Of a DNA stretch of 64,000 nt, positions 7,769 to 15,241 are shown in pieces; position 1 is the first letter of the stretch, and every line of letters starts with the position of its first letter. A program made the position numbers and the translations under genes. Source of the stretch: a virus; IMG/VR virus record IMGVR_UViG_3300022752_004079, positions 1-64,000 of that record; one strand, given 5' to 3'. The notes beneath the pieces are model-generated. The model was not told the origin of the DNA and searched no databases. It saw only the letters and a program-made list of their open reading frames with translations.

Positions 7769-10207
7769 TCAGCGAATCAATGTTATATGACCAGATACGG
7801 TATATTTTGCATCAGTATCTTTATCACCAAACCAAATTTTATAAGTATATACACCGTCTGCACATGGCAGCGCATTATACGTTCCATCCCAAGATGCAGT
7901 TGCTGAATACGATTGCCACATAATTTCGCCCCAACGATTGAATATTGTACATTGAAATTCTGCAGGATCAAAGCCTGAAGTAAATACCGGACGCCAGGTT
8001 TGATTGTGTTCATTGCCATCCGGTGTAAACGTGTTTGGCACATAGTATAAAAGTTGCGGACAACGTGATACTGTTACTGTAGTAGTTGCAGGTTGCGATA
8101 CACAACCATTAGCAGTCTGTGTTGCTTGTATGATATAAATTCCGGCCGAGCTCCATGATGCAGTAAGCGTCGGAGATTGCATCGTGTTTCCTAGCATTGT
8201 CCATTCGGTTATGCCGGCAATGTTGACTTGTGCAGTGTATGTTGATACAACCGAATCTCCTTCACAAATTTGTATGAATTGATCGTTTGGTGTAATTGCT
8301 AATACCTCGGGTTGCGGATACACTGTTATTGTGCTAAACGAAGTAAATGCACATCCACTCTGCGTATATGTATATGATATACTATTTGTACCTACCGCTT
8401 GAGTTGGATCAAATTGATTGCCCGTAACACCTAATCCGCTAAACGATCCGCCTGGCGGGCTTGCCATGAGTGTTGTATTTGCATCATATACGCAGAACGG
8501 ACCAACGGCCGTTATAGTAGGCACAATGTGCAATATGTATACATCAACACTAACTGCAGCACTAAGACATCCAAATTGATTTGCAGCAATAACTTGAACG
8601 GCTCCGCCAACTAATCCTGCGTTTAATGCACTCCAATTAACCGCAATGGCACTTGTACCTTGTCCCGATATGATATTGCCTAATGAAGTCCATGTATATG
8701 TATACCCTGGCTGTGTTGGTACTGAATAAGTAGCTGCAGTTTCACCCAAACAAACTGTATCTAATGAAGCAATTGGCCCAGTAACAACGTTGGGTGGATC
8801 GGTTAATGTAACGGTGTTGGAAGCTGTACATCCATTGGCATCCGTAACTACTACAGCATACGTACCTTGACATAGCAATGTAGCTGTTTGTGTTGTTTGC
8901 ATATTACTCCATACATACGTGTAAGGAGCTACCCCATCCGTTGGTGTTGCAGTTGCCGTTCCATTGCAATTACCAGCACATACTGGATTAGTGAATGTCA
9001 TTGACGGATCTTGCAACAGCGGCGGATCAACCAATGTAGCTATAGCATTGGCCGTGCAACCGTTGGCATCTGTTATCAACACAGAATAATTACCAGCACA
9101 AAGTTGTGTTATATTGTTTGTAGATTGTCCCGTTGTCCAGTTATATGTATATGGAGCAGTTCCATTAGTTGGTGTTATCAAAATGCTACCATTACATGAT
9201 GCATTGCACAATGGATTTGTTGCAACAACGTTGGGTGGATTCAATATCGGAGGTCCTGGAACAACTTGCACCGTATCTGGACCAGATCCAACTCCTGCAT
9301 TGCAAGTAGACCAACCTGCGTTGCAAGCACCGTATTCTAAATGACAAGTATAATATGCTCCGCCTGCAGGTGGTGTTACGGTTATTTGATTGACTCCTTG
9401 AGCTATAGGCACTGGGTTACCTACTTGATACCAAACAAGTGTTGGTGGTATTGTTGCACCCGCAGGAGTCCATCTGCGTGCATCATTAACAGCAGTCCAT
9501 TGTGTTGAGTTTCTACCAGTAACCGTAACTGCTTGTGTACCCGTTGCATCATGAATTCCATGCACTGCAGTTCCTCCGGCCCACTGCGGACAATTTGGTT
9601 TGTTGGCAATGTATGTTTCAATGATGTTAGTTGATTCGTATAATACAATATGAAATGTTCCTTGCAGATTGGTACAAGAATACATTGGTACTGCAATCCA
9701 ACTCACAACCAAACGCCTACATGGAGCAACACCTTGAATTTGATAGCGAATTTGTCCACCAATACCTGGATTCCAATCCTGCCACGGCGCCATAACACAA
9801 TTTTTTGGTACAAATGCATTTGCCGTTGGTATTGATAGTGACGTAAACGTTACGGGCTGTGCCGTTGCTCCTAAAGAAACCCATCCATTGGATCCAATTC
9901 GGAACTGAGTATATGTTGTTCCATAATAACAAAATGTAAATCCAATGTTAAATGTTCCTGATTGAGTATCATCGCCTAACGGAACTAATGTGCCTGTATT
10001 TGTTTGTGGAGCATATGATATTTGAGATACCGTGTATGCAGTTGTTGCATTAGGATTACTACCCGCACCGCATTGAGATAAATTTGCTGTTATCGTTGCG
10101 TTAGTAACTCCGCAAGGAAGAATTTGGTCTGGTCCCAATGCTGGGCAATATTGAGTATAAGCAATAATGCCAATCAACAGCATGATAATAGTGTAAACGT
10201 GTTTCAT
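7769..10207 (-). CDS. Secreted SprB-repeat adhesin-like protein with T9SS type B domain
   Basis: 812 residues. Signal peptide at 1-19 (ends IIAYTQ). A beta-sandwich region (about 55-250) is followed by two SprB-type repeats (about 327-395 and 402-470; each has CNG, APYTY and VTDANGCTA), two Ig/PKD-like domains (about 475-710), and a C-terminal gliding-motility-associated domain (about 720-812: VPNTFTPDGNEHNQTW, IFNRWGE, DGVYTYKIW). That last domain (CHU_C) is the T9SS type B sorting signal. SprB is the gliding adhesin of Flavobacterium, so this protein may be secreted to and displayed on the infected cell, or it may mimic or block the host adhesin. It forms a unit with the 647-residue cargo gene. 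Confidence 0.85.
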   Translation of the reverse strand: MKHVYTIIMLLIGIIAYTQYCPALGPDQILPCGVTNATITANLSQCGAGSNPNATTAYTVSQISYAPQTNTGTLVPLGDDTQSGTFNIGFTFCYYGTTYTQFRIGSNGWVSLGATAQPVTFTSLSIPTANAFVPKNCVMAPWQDWNPGIGGQIRYQIQGVAPCRRLVVSWIAVPMYSCTNLQGTFHIVLYESTNIIETYIANKPNCPQWAGGTAVHGIHDATGTQAVTVTGRNSTQWTAVNDARRWTPAGATIPPTLVWYQVGNPVPIAQGVNQITVTPPAGGAYYTCHLEYGACNAGWSTCNAGVGSGPDTVQVVPGPPILNPPNVVATNPLCNASCNGSILITPTNGTAPYTYNWTTGQSTNNITQLCAGNYSVLITDANGCTANAIATLVDPPLLQDPSMTFTNPVCAGNCNGTATATPTDGVAPYTYVWSNMQTTQTATLLCQGTYAVVVTDANGCTASNTVTLTDPPNVVTGPIASLDTVCLGETAATYSVPTQPGYTYTWTSLGNIISGQGTSAIAVNWSALNAGLVGGAVQVIAANQFGCLSAAVSVDVYILHIVPTITAVGPFCVYDANTTLMASPPGGSFSGLGVTGNQFDPTQAVGTNSISYTYTQSGCAFTSFSTITVYPQPEVLAITPNDQFIQICEGDSVVSTYTAQVNIAGITEWTMLGNTMQSPTLTASWSSAGIYIIQATQTANGCVSQPATTTVTVSRCPQLLYYVPNTFTPDGNEHNQTWRPVFTSGFDPAEFQCTIFNRWGEIMWQSYSATASWDGTYNALPCADGVYTYKIWFGDKDTDAKYTVSGHITLIR

Positions 10208-10220
10208 AACTAACCTTTAA

Positions 10221-10228
10221 TATAAATA
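10221..10228 (-). promoter_or_regulatory. Motif B upstream of SprB-like gene
   Basis: The coding strand reads CATATTTATATTAAAGGTTA, with ATG at 10207. The AAAGG within it (about 8 nt before the ATG) can serve as ribosome-binding site, so motif and site are adjacent. Confidence 0.45.
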
Positions 10229-10236
10229 TGTACAGT

Positions 10237-10261
10237 AAAAAACCCTGGCACGAAACCAGGG
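10237..10261 (-). terminator. Rho-independent terminator after tRNA-Glu
   Basis: On the minus strand CCCTGG (10261-10256), a 7-base loop, CCAGGG (10248-10243), then six T (10242-10237). It ends the tRNA transcript and isolates the two T9SS cargo genes from upstream transcription. Confidence 0.85.
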
Positions 10262-10344
10262 TGAACTCGAGCAGGGCCTATGTTCTGTTGCATTCCATCT
10301 TGAGAACTGCCTAATACCAGTGGGTTGGTGGTTACTCATGTTCG

Positions 10345-10416
10345 TAGTCGGTACGGGATTCGAACCCGTGTGACAAGAATGAAAATCTTGTATCCTAACC
10401 CCTAGATGAACCGACC
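10345..10416 (-). tRNA. tRNA-Glu (anticodon UUC)
   Basis: A cloverleaf can be drawn on the minus strand: acceptor stem GGTCGGT pairing with ACCGACT, D-arm with TCTAGGGGTTAGGA, anticodon stem CAAGA/TCTTG with loop TTTTCAT (anticodon TTC), and T-arm ACGGG-TTCGAAT-CCCGT. The discriminator is A and CCA is not encoded. The 1-72 pair is G-U. It lies just downstream of the 56-residue gene at 10423-10593. Confidence 0.93.
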
Positions 10417-10422
10417 ATAACA

Positions 10423-10593
10423 TTAAAATTCTCCTAACCGCAAATGTTGTTGATATGCCATTTGTTCTTCATAATAAGTTAAATCGCATAATGCTATTAA
10501 ACATTCATCTTGCGTGCCCGTAGTTACAATTTCACCATATGCATTACGCAATTCATATTTGTTTCGTGTTAAATCAATGCAAACAATTTCCAT
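10423..10593 (-). CDS. Small hypothetical protein (56 aa)
   Basis: A 56-residue frame beginning MEIVCIDLTRNKYELRNAYG and ending HLRLGEF. Alpha/beta composition, no membrane segment. It starts about 10 nt after a class A promoter -10 element and stops 7 nt before the tRNA, so gene and tRNA are probably one transcript. Function unknown. Confidence 0.6.
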   Translation of the reverse strand: MEIVCIDLTRNKYELRNAYGEIVTTGTQDECLIALCDLTYYEEQMAYQQHLRLGEF

Positions 10594-10602
10594 AATCTTT
10601 TT

Positions 10603-10635
10603 CTATATAATATGAAATTGATATTACATATCCAA
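10603..10635 (-). promoter_or_regulatory. Class A promoter (TTGGA-N-TATTATATAG)
   Basis: TTGGA at 10635-10631 and TATTATATAG at 10612-10603, TTG-to-TAT spacing 20. Likely drives the 56-residue gene and tRNA-Glu. Confidence 0.65.
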
Positions 10636-10641
10636 GCAAAA

Positions 10642-10962
10642 TCAAATAAATTGCAATAAAAAATAACTAAGTTTGTAACCCGTAAAAGCTCCTAATGCAG
10701 CTGGCACCGGAAACACAATTAATTTTCCTAGTTCTGTAACATATTTAGGGCGATTCACAATGCGACCCATGAATGAATAATAAGTTAAATATCCAATCAA
10801 CACTGCAATATCGGTACGTGTTGCAATAAACACTACTAGTATTGCTCCTAGAAACCCAAAGGTAAAATTATCTCTAACACCTTCCCAAATTTCTTGTTTA
10901 GTAGCTGTTTTGTATTCTTTATAGATTCGCTTAAAACGATGTGGTTTTTTTGTAGGTTTCAT
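10642..10962 (-). CDS. Membrane protein (about 106 aa)
   Basis: Start placed at 10962 (MKPTKKPHRFKRIY), overlapping the upstream stop as ATGA; a longer frame would overlap more. A basic N-terminal third is followed by two or three hydrophobic segments (FGFLGAILVVFIA, VLIGYLTYYSFMG, and a C-terminal one). No recognised family. Confidence 0.6.
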   Translation of the reverse strand: MKPTKKPHRFKRIYKEYKTATKQEIWEGVRDNFTFGFLGAILVVFIATRTDIAVLIGYLTYYSFMGRIVNRPKYVTELGKLIVFPVPAALGAFTGYKLSYFLLQFI

Positions 10963-11294
10963 TCTATAATTTTTTCTACGTATGTGCACGTTTCTCCGGT
11001 ATCAAAGCCTTTTTCCAACAACAATGGCAAAGATGCAGGTTTACACCAAGCATAAACTTTGTATCCTTTGTAGCGAGCTTGAGCATAGTTCCAACGCGTT
11101 TCCCATAGTGTTCTGTATATTCCTTTGCGTCGATGTTCTTCATGTACCCAAGCATCAAGGAATTTGATTTTGCTGTCATCTTCTCGTTCCATGTAGATAT
11201 GTCCTACAATCTCACCGTTAATCATTGCAATCCATGTTTCAAGTCGTTGTGCATTGCTTTTGAGATGTACTATTTTGATATCATCTGTTGTCAT
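10959..11294 (-). CDS. GNAT-family N-acetyltransferase
   Basis: 111 residues. The acetyl-CoA binding motif A is present as HRRKGIYRTLWE (R/Q-x-x-G-x-G/A type, here HRRKGIYR), after a beta strand FLDAWVHEE; the C-terminal part has a KAYAWCKPAS-like strand and LLEKGFDTGE, as in GNAT enzymes. The substrate is unknown; phage GNATs can modify proteins, antibiotics or small amines. It is shorter than the common 140-150 residues but keeps the core. ATGA overlaps link it to the genes on both sides. Confidence 0.8.
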   Translation of the reverse strand: MTTDDIKIVHLKSNAQRLETWIAMINGEIVGHIYMEREDDSKIKFLDAWVHEEHRRKGIYRTLWETRWNYAQARYKGYKVYAWCKPASLPLLLEKGFDTGETCTYVEKIIE

Positions 11295-11539
11295 ATGTTT
11301 CCTGCGTAAACTGTTATTGCACCCAATACATATCCTATACTAGAAGCAAATGCCATTTTGAATCGATCGGGCCATGTTTTTGATTCAACCATATATCCTA
11401 CAAATGGTAGGCCTAAAAAGGGTCCAATGAATGCCCAAAATATCATTGCAATACTACGATCTGCTACTGTTGCAATGTACATGGTAGATGCTGTTTCTAA
11501 AACGAATGCAGCAAGTCCTATGATGAGATATTTTTTCAT
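11291..11539 (-). CDS. Membrane protein with three TM segments (82 aa)
   Basis: 82 residues, starting MKKYLIIGLAAFVLE. Hydrophobic segments at about 4-23, 30-52 and 63-80. No recognised family. Sits between thyA and the GNAT gene, with a 2-nt gap to thyA and an ATGA overlap with the GNAT. Confidence 0.6.
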   Translation of the reverse strand: MKKYLIIGLAAFVLETASTMYIATVADRSIAMIFWAFIGPFLGLPFVGYMVESKTWPDRFKMAFASSIGYVLGAITVYAGNI

Positions 11540-11541
11540 AA

Positions 11542-12606
11542 CTAATTCGATAAAGGTGCTTTAATTGTTGGGTGTGAATCGTAGTTGTACAATTGTAAAT
11601 CTTCCTCTAACAAGCACTTACAAAAGCTATCATTACTAAACCCATTAAACACTGCTACAGCATCTAAAGGACCTTCACCGCAAGAACCACCTTCATAAGG
11701 CCAAAATTCTGTGTTGATGTTTAATTTTGGTAATGGCATTAGTTCTCTTCGCAATTGTTCACGAGCCTGTTCCGTATGATTTTCATATAAATGCACATCA
11801 CCTAAATTTCCAATCAATTCATCAGGAACCATATTAACTGCTTTAGCAATTATTTCAAGTAACAATCCATAAGAAGCAATATTGAATGGTAAACCTAAGA
11901 ATGTATCTACTGAACGTTGATTCCACATTAGAGAGATTGCCCGTTTTGGAATATTAAGCTTATCTAAATCTTGAACACTCAATTCATCATGAGACTTTGT
12001 TTCTCCAAAGGCATCTAAAAGATCTCCTTTGTACATTCTCAACCTTTCTTCTGAACTCAACTCTCTTGTATAAACTTGAAATCCATAATGACAAGGTGGA
12101 AGGACCATTTCATCTAAATAATTTACATTCCACGCAGAAACTAACATACGTCTGGAATCTGGGTTTGTTTTAAGAGTAGTGATTAGTTCTTGTATTTGGT
12201 CTATACCATCCCATTTGCGCCACTGTGCTCCATAAATTGGTCCTAAATCACCCCACTTCTTAGCAAACTCATCATCGGTTTTAATTCTATCTACAAACAT
12301 TTTTTCATCCAAATGTGGTTCCCAAGGTTGGACTTTGTTTGAATAATTTTTATAAGCATCACCGGTCCAGATATTACAACCGTTATCAACTAGAAACTTG
12401 ATGTTGGTATCTCCGCGTAAAAACCACATTAGCTCGGTTGCTATTACTCGGAATGGCATTTTCTTTGTAGTAAGTAATGGAAATCCTTCACTCATCTTAT
12501 GACGTATTTGTCTTCCGAATACCGAACGTGTCTTTCCGTTTCTAGTATCCTTTTGTTGGCCGTTATGCAAAACATCATGCAGCAGTCTTAGGTAATCGCG
12601 TTCCAT
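11542..12606 (-). CDS. thyA: Thymidylate synthase
   Basis: 354 residues from the ATG at 12606 (MERDYLRLL). Makes dTMP from dUMP with methylene-tetrahydrofolate. The catalytic cysteine is in LPPCHYGFQVY, and other hallmarks are present: GRQIRHKM (phosphate-binding Arg region), MWFLRGDTNI, GPIYGAQWR, DSRRMLVSAWN, QRSVDTFLGLPFNIASY. It is longer than the 264-residue E. coli enzyme because of an insertion of about 40 residues after the catalytic loop (ELSSEERLRMYKGD... region), as in some phage and Bacteroidota enzymes. Works with the phage dUTPase and ribonucleotide reductase to supply DNA precursors. A diverged copy of the left-end junction repeat precedes the start. Confidence 0.95.
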   Translation of the reverse strand: MERDYLRLLHDVLHNGQQKDTRNGKTRSVFGRQIRHKMSEGFPLLTTKKMPFRVIATELMWFLRGDTNIKFLVDNGCNIWTGDAYKNYSNKVQPWEPHLDEKMFVDRIKTDDEFAKKWGDLGPIYGAQWRKWDGIDQIQELITTLKTNPDSRRMLVSAWNVNYLDEMVLPPCHYGFQVYTRELSSEERLRMYKGDLLDAFGETKSHDELSVQDLDKLNIPKRAISLMWNQRSVDTFLGLPFNIASYGLLLEIIAKAVNMVPDELIGNLGDVHLYENHTEQAREQLRRELMPLPKLNINTEFWPYEGGSCGEGPLDAVAVFNGFSNDSFCKCLLEEDLQLYNYDSHPTIKAPLSN

Positions 12607-12607
12607 G

Positions 12608-12850
12608 TTATTTTGATTTAGAGACTTTATTGCCAAACGGCCATCCAAGAAAATCTTCTTGATCCATTATTGATTCTAATAAAGAGATACAGTAATCCTC
12701 GTCTTTTGACTGAAATTGTTGAGCTTTTAATTCTACAACATCATCAAGTTTTCGCGCGTAAAATAATCTGAAAGTATCCTCTGTTGTAGGATGATTGATA
12801 TAGTTATCGTATATCTGTTTTGCTGTTAATTGTTGTGTTAAATGTTCCAT
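12608..12850 (-). CDS. Hypothetical protein (80 aa)
   Basis: 80 residues, starting MEHLTQQLTAKQIYDNYINH; acidic, helical, no known motif. Its stop is one base from the thyA start, suggesting coupled translation. Function unknown. Confidence 0.55.
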   Translation of the reverse strand: MEHLTQQLTAKQIYDNYINHPTTEDTFRLFYARKLDDVVELKAQQFQSKDEDYCISLLESIMDQEDFLGWPFGNKVSKSK

Positions 12851-12851
12851 A

Positions 12852-13091
12852 TTATTTTATATTATTTGTATCATCAATCATTTCATATTCAGTTTCTTGC
12901 ACGGTTTCGCAAAATAAAAAATGTGTATCCGATCGCAATACATGGTCTGCTTGTATCCATTCCATGTACAATTTAACATATTCCATATCAGGTTCATCAC
13001 CTATTTTTTTTGCAAATCGAGATATAGGTTTTTTTTGTATCACAATGTACATTGCATCGCCGTGTTGATATAATGATTTTAATAAATTCAT
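12852..13091 (-). CDS. Hypothetical protein (79 aa)
   Basis: 79 residues, starting MNLLKSLYQHGDAMYIVIQKK. Mixed alpha/beta, acidic tail, no recognised domain. Likely in the same message as the VWA gene upstream (16-nt gap). Confidence 0.55.
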   Translation of the reverse strand: MNLLKSLYQHGDAMYIVIQKKPISRFAKKIGDEPDMEYVKLYMEWIQADHVLRSDTHFLFCETVQETEYEMIDDTNNIK

Positions 13092-13107
13092 ATATTAATA
13101 TATTGAT

Positions 13108-15141
13108 TTATCGTGCCATTTCCAAGAATTTTGAATTCAAAGTTCGAGCTACATCATTCATGTTACGTGGATCAATAAATTTTGAATCAATCCCATACAT
13201 TCTGCGAAATGTTTCTGATTCGTTGCATGAATCTGAAATAAAATAACTAACAATGTTAATGCCCAATTCGCGGAACCCATTAATTACGCGTCTTGTAAAT
13301 CCTACGCCATCGTAACTATATGCACAACCCGAAACATTGGTTGGAAATCCATCTGAATAATTAACAAAGATACATTCATCACCTTTAGCATCTCGTTTGA
13401 TATCTTGTTCAATACTCTTAAATGCAATGCCTTCTGGAGTACATCCAAATACACTTAGATATTTGAAATAGTTTCGGATCTTGCTTAGTTTGTCATGAGC
13501 CGAATCATATGCATATATCGTTACTGCTCTTTCTTTACCACCAATGGTACTATCAGTTCCTCGAAGCGAAATTTGTACTCGAATTCCCGTCGTCATTGCT
13601 GCGGCTTGTGCTACTGCTACTGCCGATGTAATTGAATTACTAAACTTACTACCAGACATTGAGCCTGATGCATCAATTGAAATATGAATAAAATAATTTT
13701 TATAACGGTCCGTAACAATGCGATGAAATACATTTGCATTATCAAATCCTAACTGTGCAACCAATCTTCGGTCAATTTTACCTGCTTGCAATCTTGTAGT
13801 TTTCAAAGTGCGATCTGCATTTCTAAGTTGCAATTTTCTACCTAGCATTTTACCAAGGATGATGCCGCGCGTAACTGCTTTATCATTATTCAATATTGAA
13901 TTAGATTTATGAGATTTATCATCAAGCTTGCAAGTACCTGATATGAAATCTTCAGCAAATGATTCAAACATGTGCGGCATTGATGCAATAATGCCTGGAG
14001 TCAATTTTTTTATAACAATCGTATCAACAAAATCAGCGGTACCGGATTCATCTGTTGCAACTTGACGAACCTCTGTACCCGAATCGCGAACTGCATTAAC
14101 AATGTTTGATTGCGTTTTAGTCAATTTACCCGTCTTTTTATTGTTACCACTAAGAAAATCTCGTTGTCGTTCAATTGCTGTATCTAATTTTTGTCGTTCC
14201 GCCGGAGAAAGTGAAGAATTAGAAGTTGCATTGTTGCCTGAATTTGCCGATGTGCTGCCATCGTCGTTGTCATCACCACCATCATCACCACCAACATTAT
14301 CGTCGTTGGCATTACCACCATCGCCATCCGCCGCAAAGTCATCTTGTCGAGTTGTTTGTTGTTCGTCTTCTGCAACAGCATCTTTGATAAGTTTATATAC
14401 TTTGCATGCAACTAACAATGCATCTTCGGTTGATTTAAGTCGTTGAATGTTTCGCAAATCAATTACATTCCAAATATCTTGCAGTGCCTTTAAGGCTTGT
14501 AATTTGCGATTAGGATTAGTTAAATTGATAACATGAAACATGTAATCATCCCAAGACTCTTCGGTCTTTTCATTTTCGCGCAGAGCTTTATCAATAATTT
14601 TATCATTGAAATATTTGTCATACATGGCTTCATAATACATACGATAACCAGGTGCGGTTGTATAGATATGAAAGTCAATGCGGCGATCTTCAATCCAATT
14701 CAATAAATCTTTGATGATTGCAAAATCTTTATGTGACATGTTCATCTCAGGATCATATCCATTGAGTTGAATAATTTTTGCCATTTTGCTGTTGGACAAT
14801 ACACCACCTTTAAACATATCAAAATCAGTCAATGCAATATGCGAACCTTCATGCAATGCCAATCCAACTGCCGAATCAAAATTCTTGTCATCAAGTTTGG
14901 TACCAATAACAACGGATTGGCCATCGGTATAACTAGAATCTGCAGACTGAAATATTACGGGAATTGTTTTACCGGTAACAATGTTAACAAAATTAGCAAT
15001 AGCACGTTGCGTTGCAGCCAATTTGGTGTAATCAATGCCAGCACTACGTTTAAAGTTTGTATCAAAATTTTCATTCAACCAAAAGCTAGATGCTGAATTG
15101 GAAAAATATCTTTTGCCATCAAATTTGCCTAATATACTCAT
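13108..15141 (-). CDS. CobT-like VWA protein with HExxH-type motif
   Basis: 677 residues. The N-terminal third carries LALHEGSH (HEGSH at residues 97-101) and later EDRRIDFHIY (151 on), the pattern of the putative metallopeptidase region found in some VWA proteins. A long acidic, Gly/Asp-rich linker spans about 260-310. The C-terminal part is a von Willebrand A domain with an intact MIDAS, DASGS at 490-494, plus later TD/SDG residues. Such proteins pair with MoxR/CobS ATPases as chaperone-like metal- or cofactor-related remodellers. The partner ATPase is directly upstream. The target in the phage cycle is not known. A class A promoter lies just upstream. Confidence 0.85.
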   Translation of the reverse strand: MSILGKFDGKRYFSNSASSFWLNENFDTNFKRSAGIDYTKLAATQRAIANFVNIVTGKTIPVIFQSADSSYTDGQSVVIGTKLDDKNFDSAVGLALHEGSHIALTDFDMFKGGVLSNSKMAKIIQLNGYDPEMNMSHKDFAIIKDLLNWIEDRRIDFHIYTTAPGYRMYYEAMYDKYFNDKIIDKALRENEKTEESWDDYMFHVINLTNPNRKLQALKALQDIWNVIDLRNIQRLKSTEDALLVACKVYKLIKDAVAEDEQQTTRQDDFAADGDGGNANDDNVGGDDGGDDNDDGSTSANSGNNATSNSSLSPAERQKLDTAIERQRDFLSGNNKKTGKLTKTQSNIVNAVRDSGTEVRQVATDESGTADFVDTIVIKKLTPGIIASMPHMFESFAEDFISGTCKLDDKSHKSNSILNNDKAVTRGIILGKMLGRKLQLRNADRTLKTTRLQAGKIDRRLVAQLGFDNANVFHRIVTDRYKNYFIHISIDASGSMSGSKFSNSITSAVAVAQAAAMTTGIRVQISLRGTDSTIGGKERAVTIYAYDSAHDKLSKIRNYFKYLSVFGCTPEGIAFKSIEQDIKRDAKGDECIFVNYSDGFPTNVSGCAYSYDGVGFTRRVINGFRELGINIVSYFISDSCNESETFRRMYGIDSKFIDPRNMNDVARTLNSKFLEMAR

Positions 15142-15154
15142 GCTTTTTATTTTT

Positions 15155-15187
15155 CTATATAATATGAAATAAATATTCAGTTTCCAA
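15155..15187 (-). promoter_or_regulatory. Class A promoter (TTGGA-N-TATTATATAG)
   Basis: TTGGA at 15187-15183 and TATTATATAG at 15164-15155; spacing 20. Directly precedes the VWA gene and follows the terminator of the ATPase gene, so the two genes are separately transcribed. Confidence 0.65.
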
Positions 15188-15197
15188 CCATATATGC

Positions 15198-15223
15198 AAA
15201 AAAAGGCGACATTTCTGCCGCCT
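15198..15223 (-). terminator. Rho-independent terminator after AAA+ gene
   Basis: On the minus strand AGGCGGCA (15223-15216), a GAAA tetraloop, TGTCGCCT (15211-15204) and a seven-T run (15204-15198). The stem has 8 pairs, one of them G-U. Confidence 0.85.
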
Positions 15224-15241
15224 CTTTCGAGCTATGAAAAA

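Noticed and set aside
10217-10423. Minus-strand frame spanning tRNA-Glu and the terminator
   Set aside because: It reads through a clear tRNA and a terminator hairpin; its protein has no sensible features.
11542-12606. A possible intron or intein in thyA to explain its extra length
   Set aside because: The frame is continuous and the extra residues look like a normal loop insertion without splice or intein motifs.
14102-14446. Plus-strand frame opposite the acidic linker of the VWA gene
   Set aside because: Low-complexity mirror of the Asp/Gly-rich codons; composition alone explains the open frame.
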